Assembly (NCBI GenBank): GCA_017883125.1
Contig: JADGOD010000023.1
Location: 1 to 17,157, forward strand
Length of the DNA: 17,157 nt
Source of the DNA: Acidimicrobiales bacterium
GTDB taxonomy: Bacteria > Actinomycetota > Acidimicrobiia > Acidimicrobiales > RAAP-2
Direction: 5' to 3'
Position 1 is the first letter of the stretch, and each line of letters starts with the position of its first letter. Position numbers and translations under genes: made by a program. This document shows positions 6,912-13,155 of this stretch, piece after piece. The notes below the pieces were generated by a model, which ran no database searches, was not told the origin of the DNA, and saw only the letters and a program-made list of their open reading frames with translations.

Positions 6912-8095
6912 ACGGGAAGCGATTCCCATCCACGAACCGTGGAGGTGTGCGCCTGCTTGGCTTGCTCCCAGTCGACGCTCCACGTCGGGAATCGCTTCAC
7001 GACCTCCTCGAGGGCGACTCGACCTTCGAGACGGGCGAGCGCCGCTCCCAGGCAGTGGTGGATCCCGTAGCCGAAGGTGAGGTGGCGCTCCGTCTTGCGG
7101 TGGATGTCCAGGACATCCGGGTTCTCGAATCGGCGCTCGTCTCGGTTCCCCGATGCGGTCAGGAGCAAGACGGCCGAGCCCTTCGGCACCGTCGTGCCGT
7201 AGTGCACGACGTCGTTCATCACGTAGCGGGCCTGGACCGGGGAGGGAGCCTCAAAGCGGAGGATCTCCTCGATGGCCGCCGGCACGAGGCTGGGGTCCGC
7301 CACGATCTGAGCACGCTGCTCGGGGAAGTCGGCGAGGACCTTGCCGGTCCAGCCGATCAGGCGGGTCGTCGTCTCGTTCCCCGCCGCCACCAGCAGACCG
7401 ACATAGCCGAGGAGCTCGTCGCGGGTGAGCTTGCGGGTGACTCCGTCGTCCTCGAACTCCGCGTTCAGCAGCTCGGTCATCAGGTCGTCCGAGGGGTTCT
7501 TGATCCGCCAGTCGAGGTAGGTGCCGATCTCCTCGCTGATCACAGAGAGCATGTCGCTCGCGGTTGGCATCTCGTCGTCGGTCTCCATGTGGAAGCCGGC
7601 ATCGATCCGCTCGCGGAGGGCGACCTGGTCCTCCTTGGGGATCCCGATGAGCATGCCGATGGTCCGCATCGGCATGTGCGAGCCGATGTGCTTAATGAAG
7701 TCGAAGGATCCCGTCCCGATGCGCGGGTCGAGCTGCTCGGCGCAGAACTCGCGGATCTCGGCCTCGATGGCATTCATGCGGCGAGGCGTGAAGACTCGGC
7801 TGAGCAGCGCGCGGTGGAGGTCGTGGCTGGGCGGGTCCTCGAAGAGGATCGAGCCCGGCGGGATCTCCATGCCGAGCTTGATGAACTCGAGGACCGAGCC
7901 TCGGGCCGACGAGTAGTTCTTCCAGTCGAGCGAGCACTTCTCGACGTCATCGAAGCGACTCAAGGCATAGAAGTCGTACTTCTCGTTGTAGTAGAGCGGC
8001 GCTTCGTCGCGCATCCGCTTGAAGGTCGGGTAGGGATCGGCATCGATGTCCCAGTCGTATGGGTCGTAGTGGACCGCGCCGTTCGAGTCACTCAC
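6899..8095 (-). CDS. Cytochrome P450
   Basis: This is a soluble bacterial class I P450 of 398 residues, which would hydroxylate a hydrophobic substrate using electrons from a ferredoxin. All core motifs are visible: the I-helix oxygen-activation motif AGNETT (238-243), the K-helix ExxR as E277-I-L-R280, and the heme-binding loop FGYGIHHCLG with the axial Cys at 348. The N-terminus VHYDPYDWDIDADPYPTFKRMRDEAPLYYNE is typical of actinobacterial P450s. I chose GTG 8095, which overlaps the ferredoxin stop by eight bases and gives the normal length. The open frame continues upstream only because the overlapping ferredoxin gene happens to lack stops in this frame. The ferredoxin upstream is the likely redox partner. 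No ferredoxin reductase is in the window. The substrate is unknown. The neighbouring acyl-CoA enzymes hint at lipid, steroid or terpenoid breakdown. Confidence 0.93.
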   Translation of the reverse strand: MSDSNGAVHYDPYDWDIDADPYPTFKRMRDEAPLYYNEKYDFYALSRFDDVEKCSLDWKNYSSARGSVLEFIKLGMEIPPGSILFEDPPSHDLHRALLSRVFTPRRMNAIEAEIREFCAEQLDPRIGTGSFDFIKHIGSHMPMRTIGMLIGIPKEDQVALRERIDAGFHMETDDEMPTASDMLSVISEEIGTYLDWRIKNPSDDLMTELLNAEFEDDGVTRKLTRDELLGYVGLLVAAGNETTTRLIGWTGKVLADFPEQRAQIVADPSLVPAAIEEILRFEAPSPVQARYVMNDVVHYGTTVPKGSAVLLLTASGNRDERRFENPDVLDIHRKTERHLTFGYGIHHCLGAALARLEGRVALEEVVKRFPTWSVDWEQAKQAHTSTVRGWESLPVFTP

Positions 8096-8291
8096 TTCTA
8101 TCGGCCTCGATGGTGATGGCCTGCTTGGGGCACCTGCGCGCTGCTTCCTCGACCTTCTCACGGAGCTCCTCGCCGGGATGCTCGTTGAGAACGTAGAGGA
8201 AGTCGTCGTCACGGACCTCGAACACCTCAGGTGCCGAAGCCATGCAGAGCGCATTGCTCTCACAAAGGTTGAAATCAACGATGACGTGCAT
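8088..8291 (-). CDS. [3Fe-4S]-type ferredoxin, P450 redox partner
   Basis: This 67-residue acidic ferredoxin would carry electrons to the P450 encoded directly downstream. It has three cluster cysteines: C10 and C16 in DFNLCESNALC, and C54 in RRCPKQAI. The spacing C-x5-C...CP is that of single-cluster P450 ferredoxins in actinobacteria. The residue in the position of the fourth cysteine of [4Fe-4S] relatives is Asn13, so a [3Fe-4S] cluster is expected, though variable residues here are known to tune cluster type and potential. ATG 8291 is preceded by a strong Shine-Dalgarno (GGAGGGG). An upstream extension of the frame has no family resemblance and is rejected. The stop overlaps the P450 start by eight bases, indicating a co-translated pair. 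Confidence 0.92.
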   Translation of the reverse strand: MHVIVDFNLCESNALCMASAPEVFEVRDDDFLYVLNEHPGEELREKVEEAARRCPKQAITIEADRSE

Positions 8292-8372
8292 ATCCCCTCC
8301 TCTTCGCCGACGACAGTAGCAGCACGGAGCGCCAAGCTGCTGACGAGCGGAGGAGGCGTCAAGGGTTCGGGC

Positions 8373-8390
8373 GCGATGGCGAGCCATCGC
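8373..8390. promoter_or_regulatory. Perfect palindrome upstream of the ferredoxin-P450 pair
   Basis: GCGATGGC-GA-GCCATCGC is an 8-bp perfect inverted repeat with a two-base centre, about 80-100 bases upstream of the ferredoxin ATG. Its symmetry suits a dimeric regulator site (for example TetR type) better than an RNA hairpin. No regulator gene is adjacent. Confidence 0.35.
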
Positions 8391-8407
8391 ACACAGAGAA
8401 CATCGAA

Positions 8408-8424
8408 ACCCGGTCAAATCGGGT
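8408..8424 (-). terminator. Hairpin after tRNA-Ala
   Basis: On the minus strand ACCCG-ATTTGAC-CGGGT forms a short stem followed by TTTC, starting 13 bases beyond the tRNA 3' end. It is a plausible weak intrinsic terminator. Confidence 0.4.
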
Positions 8425-8437
8425 CTCTACCAAGGAG

Positions 8438-8510
8438 TGGAGGTGATGGGATTCGAACCCACGGCCTCTACATTGCGAACGTAGCGCTCTGCCAACTGAG
8501 CTACACCCCC
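8438..8510 (-). tRNA. tRNA-Ala(CGC)
   Basis: The 73-base minus-strand sequence folds into a complete cloverleaf. The acceptor stem is GGGGGTG/CACCTCC, the D stem GCTC/GAGC, the anticodon stem CTACG/TGTAG with loop TTCGCAA, and the T arm GTGGG-TTCGAAT-CCCAT. The anticodon CGC reads the alanine codon GCG. The third acceptor pair is G-U, the known identity element of tRNA-Ala. The CCA end is not encoded (the discriminator A is followed by CTC), so it must be added afterwards. A TACACT -10 box lies just upstream. Confidence 0.97.
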
Positions 8511-8521
8511 GTGGAGATAGA

Positions 8522-8527
8522 AGTGTA
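8522..8527 (-). promoter_or_regulatory. Candidate -10 box of tRNA-Ala
   Basis: TACACT on the minus strand (8527-8522) lies 11 bases before the tRNA 5' end, in the gap after the upstream membrane protein's stop. The -35 region would lie inside that gene's last codons and is weak. Confidence 0.4.
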
Positions 8528-8546
8528 GCCCGTCAGCGCTGGGGGC

Positions 8547-9371
8547 TCAGCGAACGGCGGCTCTCGGGTGCTCAACCCACCACTGCTCGTCATCATCGAT
8601 GAGCCGGTGCGAGGACGCCACCGGGGTGCCATGCTCGTTCTCGTAGTACTCCTCGTCGACCCACTCATCAGCCGGCGACGATTCCGCGTACCGGCCCCGG
8701 CCGTCGCCGTAGACGACCGCCCGGGCTACATGGCGCTCCGTGTCACGCCGCTGGCTCGGAAGCGAGAGCGAGATCGATCCACTGGTTGCTGCCCATGCCA
8801 TCAGACCGACATAGGCGACCAAGGCCACGAAGGCCACGAAGGTCAGCACCCAGAGAATCGAGAACATCAGACCCAACACACCCGTCACCGCGACGGTGCC
8901 GAGGAGTCCCAGGAGGACGTTCCTGCGGCGGAGCGCCGCCTCCCGCCGGGCGTACCGGTCCCGCGAGAACGCCGCGGCGGGCTCGTTGCCCACCCCTGCG
9001 TCGTAGTCGGTGCCGTACAGCGCCTCGTACTCATCGAAGTAGTCCCGCGCATCATCGCGGTACTCGTAGTAGTCGGACATGGGATTCACTCCTCCCTGGT
9101 CAGATGACCGGAGCAAGACGAGCTGGGGACCGGGCTGGATGGATGTGCTTGGCTTGATCGGGCTGACCCGCGGGTTCTGCACGGGTGAGGTGGCGCCACC
9201 GGCGAGGCGATAGGCCGGCTGGATCGCCTTGGGTCCAGAAAGCTCGAGAAGCTCGAGCGAGTGGTGGAACGAGGAGATCGAGTGCTCACTGTTTGCGCTC
9301 CGAATCTTCCGTACGATTCCGGGGCTGAGGACCACCCCCCACATGATCACGAGGACACAAACGATGATCAT
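8547..9371 (-). CDS. Conserved actinobacterial-type membrane protein of unknown function
   Basis: This 274-residue protein starts with a hydrophobic segment (IIVCVLVIMWGVVLSPGIV, residues 2-20). A short motif follows, SANSEHSISSFHHSLELLE, of the kind I recall from uncharacterised actinobacterial membrane proteins. The middle is acidic and Tyr/Asp-rich. Then come an Arg-rich stretch and two close hydrophobic helices (about 150-195), and a charged tail ending in WWVEHPRAAVR. No enzymatic motif is visible. ATG 9371 has only a weak purine-rich sequence upstream. An in-frame ATG at 9080 (MSDYYEYRDD) has a much better Shine-Dalgarno (GGAGGAGTG). The first 97 codons look coding, so I keep the longer form, but a 177-residue product from 9080 is possible. 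It lies between tRNA-Ala and the ABC ATPase gene on the same strand, 79 bases from the latter. Confidence 0.65.
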   Translation of the reverse strand: MIIVCVLVIMWGVVLSPGIVRKIRSANSEHSISSFHHSLELLELSGPKAIQPAYRLAGGATSPVQNPRVSPIKPSTSIQPGPQLVLLRSSDQGGVNPMSDYYEYRDDARDYFDEYEALYGTDYDAGVGNEPAAAFSRDRYARREAALRRRNVLLGLLGTVAVTGVLGLMFSILWVLTFVAFVALVAYVGLMAWAATSGSISLSLPSQRRDTERHVARAVVYGDGRGRYAESSPADEWVDEEYYENEHGTPVASSHRLIDDDEQWWVEHPRAAVR

Positions 9372-9450
9372 CGACGTCGGCCCCCGCCTTTCTTCCTCGG
9401 CTGGTTAAGTACGGTATCGAAACCGATGTGCGAGGTGGTGGATACTCCTG

Positions 9451-10251
9451 CTAACGCGATCGATCGGCGCGGGAGCGAGCGCTGAAACGACCGTCATCGT
9501 GGCGAACGACCTCAACCGCCACGTCGAACGCACTCGAGACCAGCGATGTGGTCAGCACCTCGTCGATCGGACCTTGGGCGACGATCCCCCCGTCCCGGAG
9601 GAGAGCGCCGTGGGTGAGGCCACGTGGAAGCTCCTCGAGGTGGTGGGTCACCAGGACCACCGGCTCTGCCCGCCCTTGGTCGAACAAGGCGCCCAGCCTC
9701 TCCAGGAGCTGCTCTCGGGCTCCGAGATCGAGCCCGGCAGCTGGCTCGTCGAGACAGATCAGCGCCGGTTGTGCGATGAGAACCCTCCCGAGGAGAACTC
9801 GGGCGCGCTCTCCCTCGGAGAGAACCCCCAGGAACTGCTCCGCGAGATGACCGACGCCAAGCTCAACCAGAACCTCGTCAGCTCGGCGGTGATCGCTCTC
9901 GTCATACTCGCGCCACCAAGGCTCAAGTGCGCCGTCGATCCCGGTGAGCACGACGTCGTGGGCCCTGAGGGCTGGACGGAGCTGGCGAGTAAGCGTCGCG
10001 CTCAGTAGCCCGAGGCGCGCCCGTTGCGTGCGGAGATCGAACGTGCCGACCCGCTGGCCGAGCAACGTGACCTCCCCTCTCGTCGGCCACAGCCGGCCGG
10101 ACAGCACCGCAAGCAACGTGGACTTCCCCGAACCGTTCGGGCCCAGTAGAGCCCACCGCTCGTGGGACTGGACCGTGAACTCGTTGATCGCCAGGATGGT
10201 CCGCTCCTGGCGAACGACCTCGACGCCCCGGAGCGAGGCGATCGCGTCCAT
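9451..10251 (-). CDS. ABC transporter ATP-binding protein (ModF/YlmA-like)
   Basis: This 266-residue ATPase has Walker A GPNGSGKST (37-45), the ABC signature LSEGERARVLLGR (144-156), Walker B LICLDEPAAGLD (164-175) and the H-loop VTHHLEELP (201-209). The place of the Q-loop reads LGLLSATLTRQL, with Ser where most importers have Gln. Together with VVLTGIDGALEPWW this recalls the ModF/YlmA branch of stand-alone ATPases. No permease or binding-protein gene is adjacent, so the partner, if any, is encoded elsewhere. The start ATG 10251 has a weak GAGG upstream. The 264 bases between it and the upstream membrane protein's stop (10252-10515) contain no gene or strong promoter that I can support. Confidence 0.85.
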   Translation of the reverse strand: MDAIASLRGVEVVRQERTILAINEFTVQSHERWALLGPNGSGKSTLLAVLSGRLWPTRGEVTLLGQRVGTFDLRTQRARLGLLSATLTRQLRPALRAHDVVLTGIDGALEPWWREYDESDHRRADEVLVELGVGHLAEQFLGVLSEGERARVLLGRVLIAQPALICLDEPAAGLDLGAREQLLERLGALFDQGRAEPVVLVTHHLEELPRGLTHGALLRDGGIVAQGPIDEVLTTSLVSSAFDVAVEVVRHDDGRFSARSRADRSR

Positions 10252-10515
10252 CAGAGGCCTCGGCGGGATGGTCCGAGGGCGTCACTCGTCACCCAGTGTC
10301 GTCGCTCACTCACGATCGATCCGTTCGACACGATCCCCCTCTCTGGCCGCCCGCCACAAGGCCGCATGCGGGGCCGAATCGGGCAGACGCGGAGAAGAGT
10401 AGTTGGCCGCTGGGGTCGGACCTCCTCCTTCGCTGCCGACGTCTCGGTGTGCGACAGCCGAGGAGACCGACGCGACGAGCGCAACCGGGACCGCACCTCG
10501 GAGCGGCGATCACCG

Positions 10516-11016
10516 CTAGGGCTGTGCAACCATCACCACCACGCCGAGGAGAGATAAAAGCACGATTGCATCGATGCCCCAGCAGAGCGAGGTCACGCGT
10601 GGCCGCCATGTCCCCTCTTCGGTGGCCACGGGATGCTCGCTGACCAGAGCCCCGAGCTCTTTGGATGTGGCGAAGACCAGAACCTCGGCCACGGCCACGA
10701 CGCCGATCCAGAGGACGAACCCGATCGTGACGAACGGGGTCGAGAAGGCGAACGATCCGTGGCTCATCCCCACCAGGGCAAGACCCGTCGCTGGGATCAG
10801 GTAGAGAGACCGGCCGGCGATCTCGCTGCCGGGAGTGAAGTATCTGACGGCTGCCGGAGGCCACGGCTGGCCGACCTTGGCACCCGCCAACGACCTGGCC
10901 GCGCCATAGGCGGCGGCCATGACGACGACGACGACGACGACGACCGCGACATGGAGCAGCAGGACAAGGTCGAACGCCGTCGACCTCGGAGGTGACGTGG
11001 CTAAGACTCTCACCAT
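10516..11016 (-). CDS. Predicted four-helix integral membrane protein (DUF2269-like)
   Basis: This 166-residue protein has four clear hydrophobic helices at about residues 14-38, 67-86, 95-117 and 141-164, with short loops. The pattern, with a His near the start of helix 1 (LLLHVAV) and an Arg-containing loop before helix 2, resembles the uncharacterised DUF2269-type membrane proteins, but I am unsure of the family. Helix 1 includes eight valines in a row (V25-V32), encoded by GTC repeated eight times. ATG 11016 gives a short N-terminal tail before helix 1. A GTG at 11079 is possible but adds an Arg/Val-rich stretch without support. It is transcribed divergently from galT, and the 188-base gap has only weak promoter-like sequences. 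Confidence 0.6.
   Translation of the reverse strand: MVRVLATSPPRSTAFDLVLLLHVAVVVVVVVVMAAAYGAARSLAGAKVGQPWPPAAVRYFTPGSEIAGRSLYLIPATGLALVGMSHGSFAFSTPFVTIGFVLWIGVVAVAEVLVFATSKELGALVSEHPVATEEGTWRPRVTSLCWGIDAIVLLSLLGVVVMVAQP
10921..10944. repeat. Triplet microsatellite (GAC)8
   Basis: Eight perfect GAC units (GTC on the coding strand) encode the V25-V32 tract in helix 1 of the membrane protein. Changes in copy number would lengthen or shorten the helix without shifting the frame. Confidence 0.9.
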
Positions 11017-11150
11017 CCCATTGTGGCCCCATCGCTGGACCGTCGCCGTCGCGACGGCGACCCGTCGAACTGATCGCACTCGGGCGTCGTGTATCGAGCC
11101 TCCCGCCCCCCCTGGTTCGGCGGGGACATCTCAGCGCCGCTTCAGCCCGA

Positions 11151-11156
11151 TACGAT
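11151..11156 (+). promoter_or_regulatory. Candidate -10 box of galT
   Basis: TACGAT fits TANNNT and lies 48 bases before the galT ATG. No good -35 box is found at the proper distance. Confidence 0.3.
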
Positions 11157-11204
11157 GAGCACAGGGAGTGAGACGATGTAAGACGCAGATGAGATGATCG
11201 AACG

Positions 11205-12185
11205 ATGACCGAGATGCGGCTGGACCCACTATCGGGTCGTTGGGTAGTCATCTCCGAGGCCCGCTCCAAGCGCCCCGATGCCTTCGTCCTCCATGCTGAG
11301 CGCCTGGCCCACGAGCCTCTCAAGCCCTGCCCGTTCTGTCCGGGTCACGAGGAGTCCACTCCCCCCGCCCTTGTCACCTACGACGAAGCCGGTGCCTGGC
11401 AGGTTCGCGTCATCCCCAACAAGTACCCAGCCTTCGAGGGGAGCGACCCCTTCGTGGTCGAGAACCGCGGCCCCGTGTTCACCGTCGGCTCCGCCGGTGG
11501 GATCCACGAGGTCTTCGTCCTCTCACCCGACCACGCCGCCTCGTGGCCCGACCTCACCGACGAGCACGCTGGTCTGGTCATGATCGCGGTGCGAGACCGC
11601 ATGGCGGAGCACGCCACCAAGCCAACCCTCCGCTACAGCCAGGCCATCGTGAACGCCGGGCGAGAGGCGGGTGCGTCGGTCGAGCACCCCCATGGACAGC
11701 TGATGGGAATGAGCTTCGTTCCCAGGGAACTCGCCGAGGAGCAGGCACGCTTCTCCCGGTTCACGGCTCGTTGCCTGCTCTGCACGACGATCGAGGCCGA
11801 AGAGTCGGTCGGTCAACGGATCGTCTATCGCGACGACGATGTCGTGGTCATCTGCCCCTACTGGTCGAGCGTCCCCTACGAGATGCTGGTCCTCCCCCGC
11901 CACCACGACCCCCACCTCCACACGGCCAACGACAACGATGTCGCCGCCGTGGGGCGAGGCCTGCGAACCGCTCTCAAGGCACTCACCGGATCGATCGGCG
12001 ACGTCGCCTACAACCTGGTCTTCCACTCCGCCCCCTACCGGGTCGGCGAGCCCTTCCACTGGCACGTCCACGTGGTGCCCAAGGCGACCACCCGTGCGGG
12101 CTTCGAGATGGGGACCGGGGTGGCCATCAACATCGTCTCCCCCGAACTCGCCACCCAAGAGCTGGCGGCGCAGCTCGTTACGTGA
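11205..12185 (+). CDS. galT: Galactose-1-phosphate uridylyltransferase
   Basis: GalT exchanges UMP between UDP-glucose and galactose-1-phosphate in the Leloir pathway. The 326-residue protein is a HIT-superfamily double domain. Near the start is the motif LDPLSGRWVVISEARSKRP. The metal-binding cysteines C42 and C45 (CPFCPGHE) follow. The catalytic loop EHPHGQ contains the nucleotidylated His (H163), and a second Cys pair (C190, C193) and the C-terminal FHWHVHVVPK complete the picture. The length fits the short bacterial/archaeal type rather than the E. coli type of about 348. No strong Shine-Dalgarno precedes ATG 11205. No galK or galE is next to it. Its last eight bases overlap the end of the convergent meaB gene. 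Some relatives act on other sugar phosphates, so strict galactose specificity is inferred. Confidence 0.9.
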   Translation: MTEMRLDPLSGRWVVISEARSKRPDAFVLHAERLAHEPLKPCPFCPGHEESTPPALVTYDEAGAWQVRVIPNKYPAFEGSDPFVVENRGPVFTVGSAGGIHEVFVLSPDHAASWPDLTDEHAGLVMIAVRDRMAEHATKPTLRYSQAIVNAGREAGASVEHPHGQLMGMSFVPRELAEEQARFSRFTARCLLCTTIEAEESVGQRIVYRDDDVVVICPYWSSVPYEMLVLPRHHDPHLHTANDNDVAAVGRGLRTALKALTGSIGDVAYNLVFHSAPYRVGEPFHWHVHVVPKATTRAGFEMGTGVAINIVSPELATQELAAQLVT

Positions 12186-13155
12186 GCAGCACCTCTGCGG
12201 CGGTGTAGGGATCCGTCCTTCCCGCCACGAGCTCTGCCACCTGGTCCTGGAACGCCCGGCCCTCGGCGACCTGCTCGACCTGCTCGGCGAGACGAGCGCT
12301 CAGCACCCGTCGCAGCTCCTCAGCGAGGCGGTTGGAGCGCCGTGGTACAAGTCGTTCTGAGCTCATGAGATGGGCTCGGTGCTCGCCAACGGCTCTCCAC
12401 ATCTCGTCGACGCCCACGCCATCCTGAGCGATGGTCTCAACGATCGGTGGGCGCCACTCGCCGAGCTGCGAGAGATCGAGCATCTGCTCGAGATCACGAC
12501 GGGCCTCACGCACCCCGGGACGGTCCGCCTTGTTGATGACGAAGAGATCTGCGATCTCAAGGAGGCCCGCCTTGTTCGCCTGCATCGAGTCGCCCCAGCC
12601 CGGGTTGATCACCACGACTGTGGTGTCGGAGGCCGAAGCGATCTCGACCTCCATCTGACCGACCCCCACGGTCTCGACGAGGACCACGGGCATGCCCGCC
12701 GCCCCGAGGAGCCGCACCGCATCGGGGACCGCCAGCGAGAGCCCCCCGAGATGCCCTCTCGTCGCCATCGATCGGATGTAGACGGTCGGGTCGGTGGCGT
12801 GCTCCTGCATCCTGATCCGGTCGCCGAGGATCGCACCTCCGGTGAACGGCGAGGAAGGGTCGATGGCCAGCACGGCGACCTGGTCGATCGGCTCGTGCGG
12901 GCCGTCGTCCACGCTCCCCCAGCCGGTGCGGACCTCGGTGATGAGCCGATCCGTCAACGTCGACTTGCCCGCTCCTGGCGCGCCGGTGAGTCCCACCGTG
13001 TAGGGCGGGTCCGACGCGTAAGCAAGGCTGGCCACCGTGCGGCTCTGGTCCCCCCCTCGCTCGATCATCGTCAACAGGCGGGCCAGCGCAGCCCGATTGC
13101 CTGTAGTCGCCTCGCCCAGGAGGACCTTCGGATCGCGGCTCAACGGCTCCCTCAC
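12178..13155 (-). CDS. meaB: Methylmalonyl-CoA mutase-associated GTPase MeaB (ArgK family)
   Basis: MeaB is a G3E-family GTPase that protects and helps load B12 into methylmalonyl-CoA mutase in the cytoplasm. The 325-residue protein, of normal length, shows Walker A GAPGAGKST (58-66), the metal-binding IDPSSPFTGGAILGDRIRM (98-116), the G3 region ETVGVGQMEVE (161-171) and the base-recognition NKAD (208-211). The hallmark MATRGHLGGLS is at 130-140. The start GTG 13155 shares a GTGA overlap with the murA stop, so the two are co-translated. The frame stays open further upstream only inside murA. The mutase genes are not in the window. The C-terminus overlaps galT tail-to-tail by eight bases. Confidence 0.95.
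   Translation of the reverse strand: MREPLSRDPKVLLGEATTGNRAALARLLTMIERGGDQSRTVASLAYASDPPYTVGLTGAPGAGKSTLTDRLITEVRTGWGSVDDGPHEPIDQVAVLAIDPSSPFTGGAILGDRIRMQEHATDPTVYIRSMATRGHLGGLSLAVPDAVRLLGAAGMPVVLVETVGVGQMEVEIASASDTTVVVINPGWGDSMQANKAGLLEIADLFVINKADRPGVREARRDLEQMLDLSQLGEWRPPIVETIAQDGVGVDEMWRAVGEHRAHLMSSERLVPRRSNRLAEELRRVLSARLAEQVEQVAEGRAFQDQVAELVAGRTDPYTAAEVLLT

Noticed and set aside
6188..8116. A 642-codon open frame on the plus strand
   Set aside because: It lies opposite the P450, ferredoxin end and dehydrogenase start, all of which have clear family motifs. Its own sequence has no recognisable domain and is a shadow of GC-rich coding DNA.
8296..8417. N-terminal extensions of the ferredoxin and P450 frames
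   Set aside because: The ferredoxin ATG 8291 has a strong ribosome binding site and gives the usual small length. The added residues resemble no family and run through the palindrome and tRNA terminator.
10310..11323. A 337-codon open frame on the minus strand covering the four-helix membrane protein and the start of galT
   Set aside because: It overlaps better-supported genes in other frames and is an Arg/Ser/Gly-rich shadow without membrane helices or motifs.
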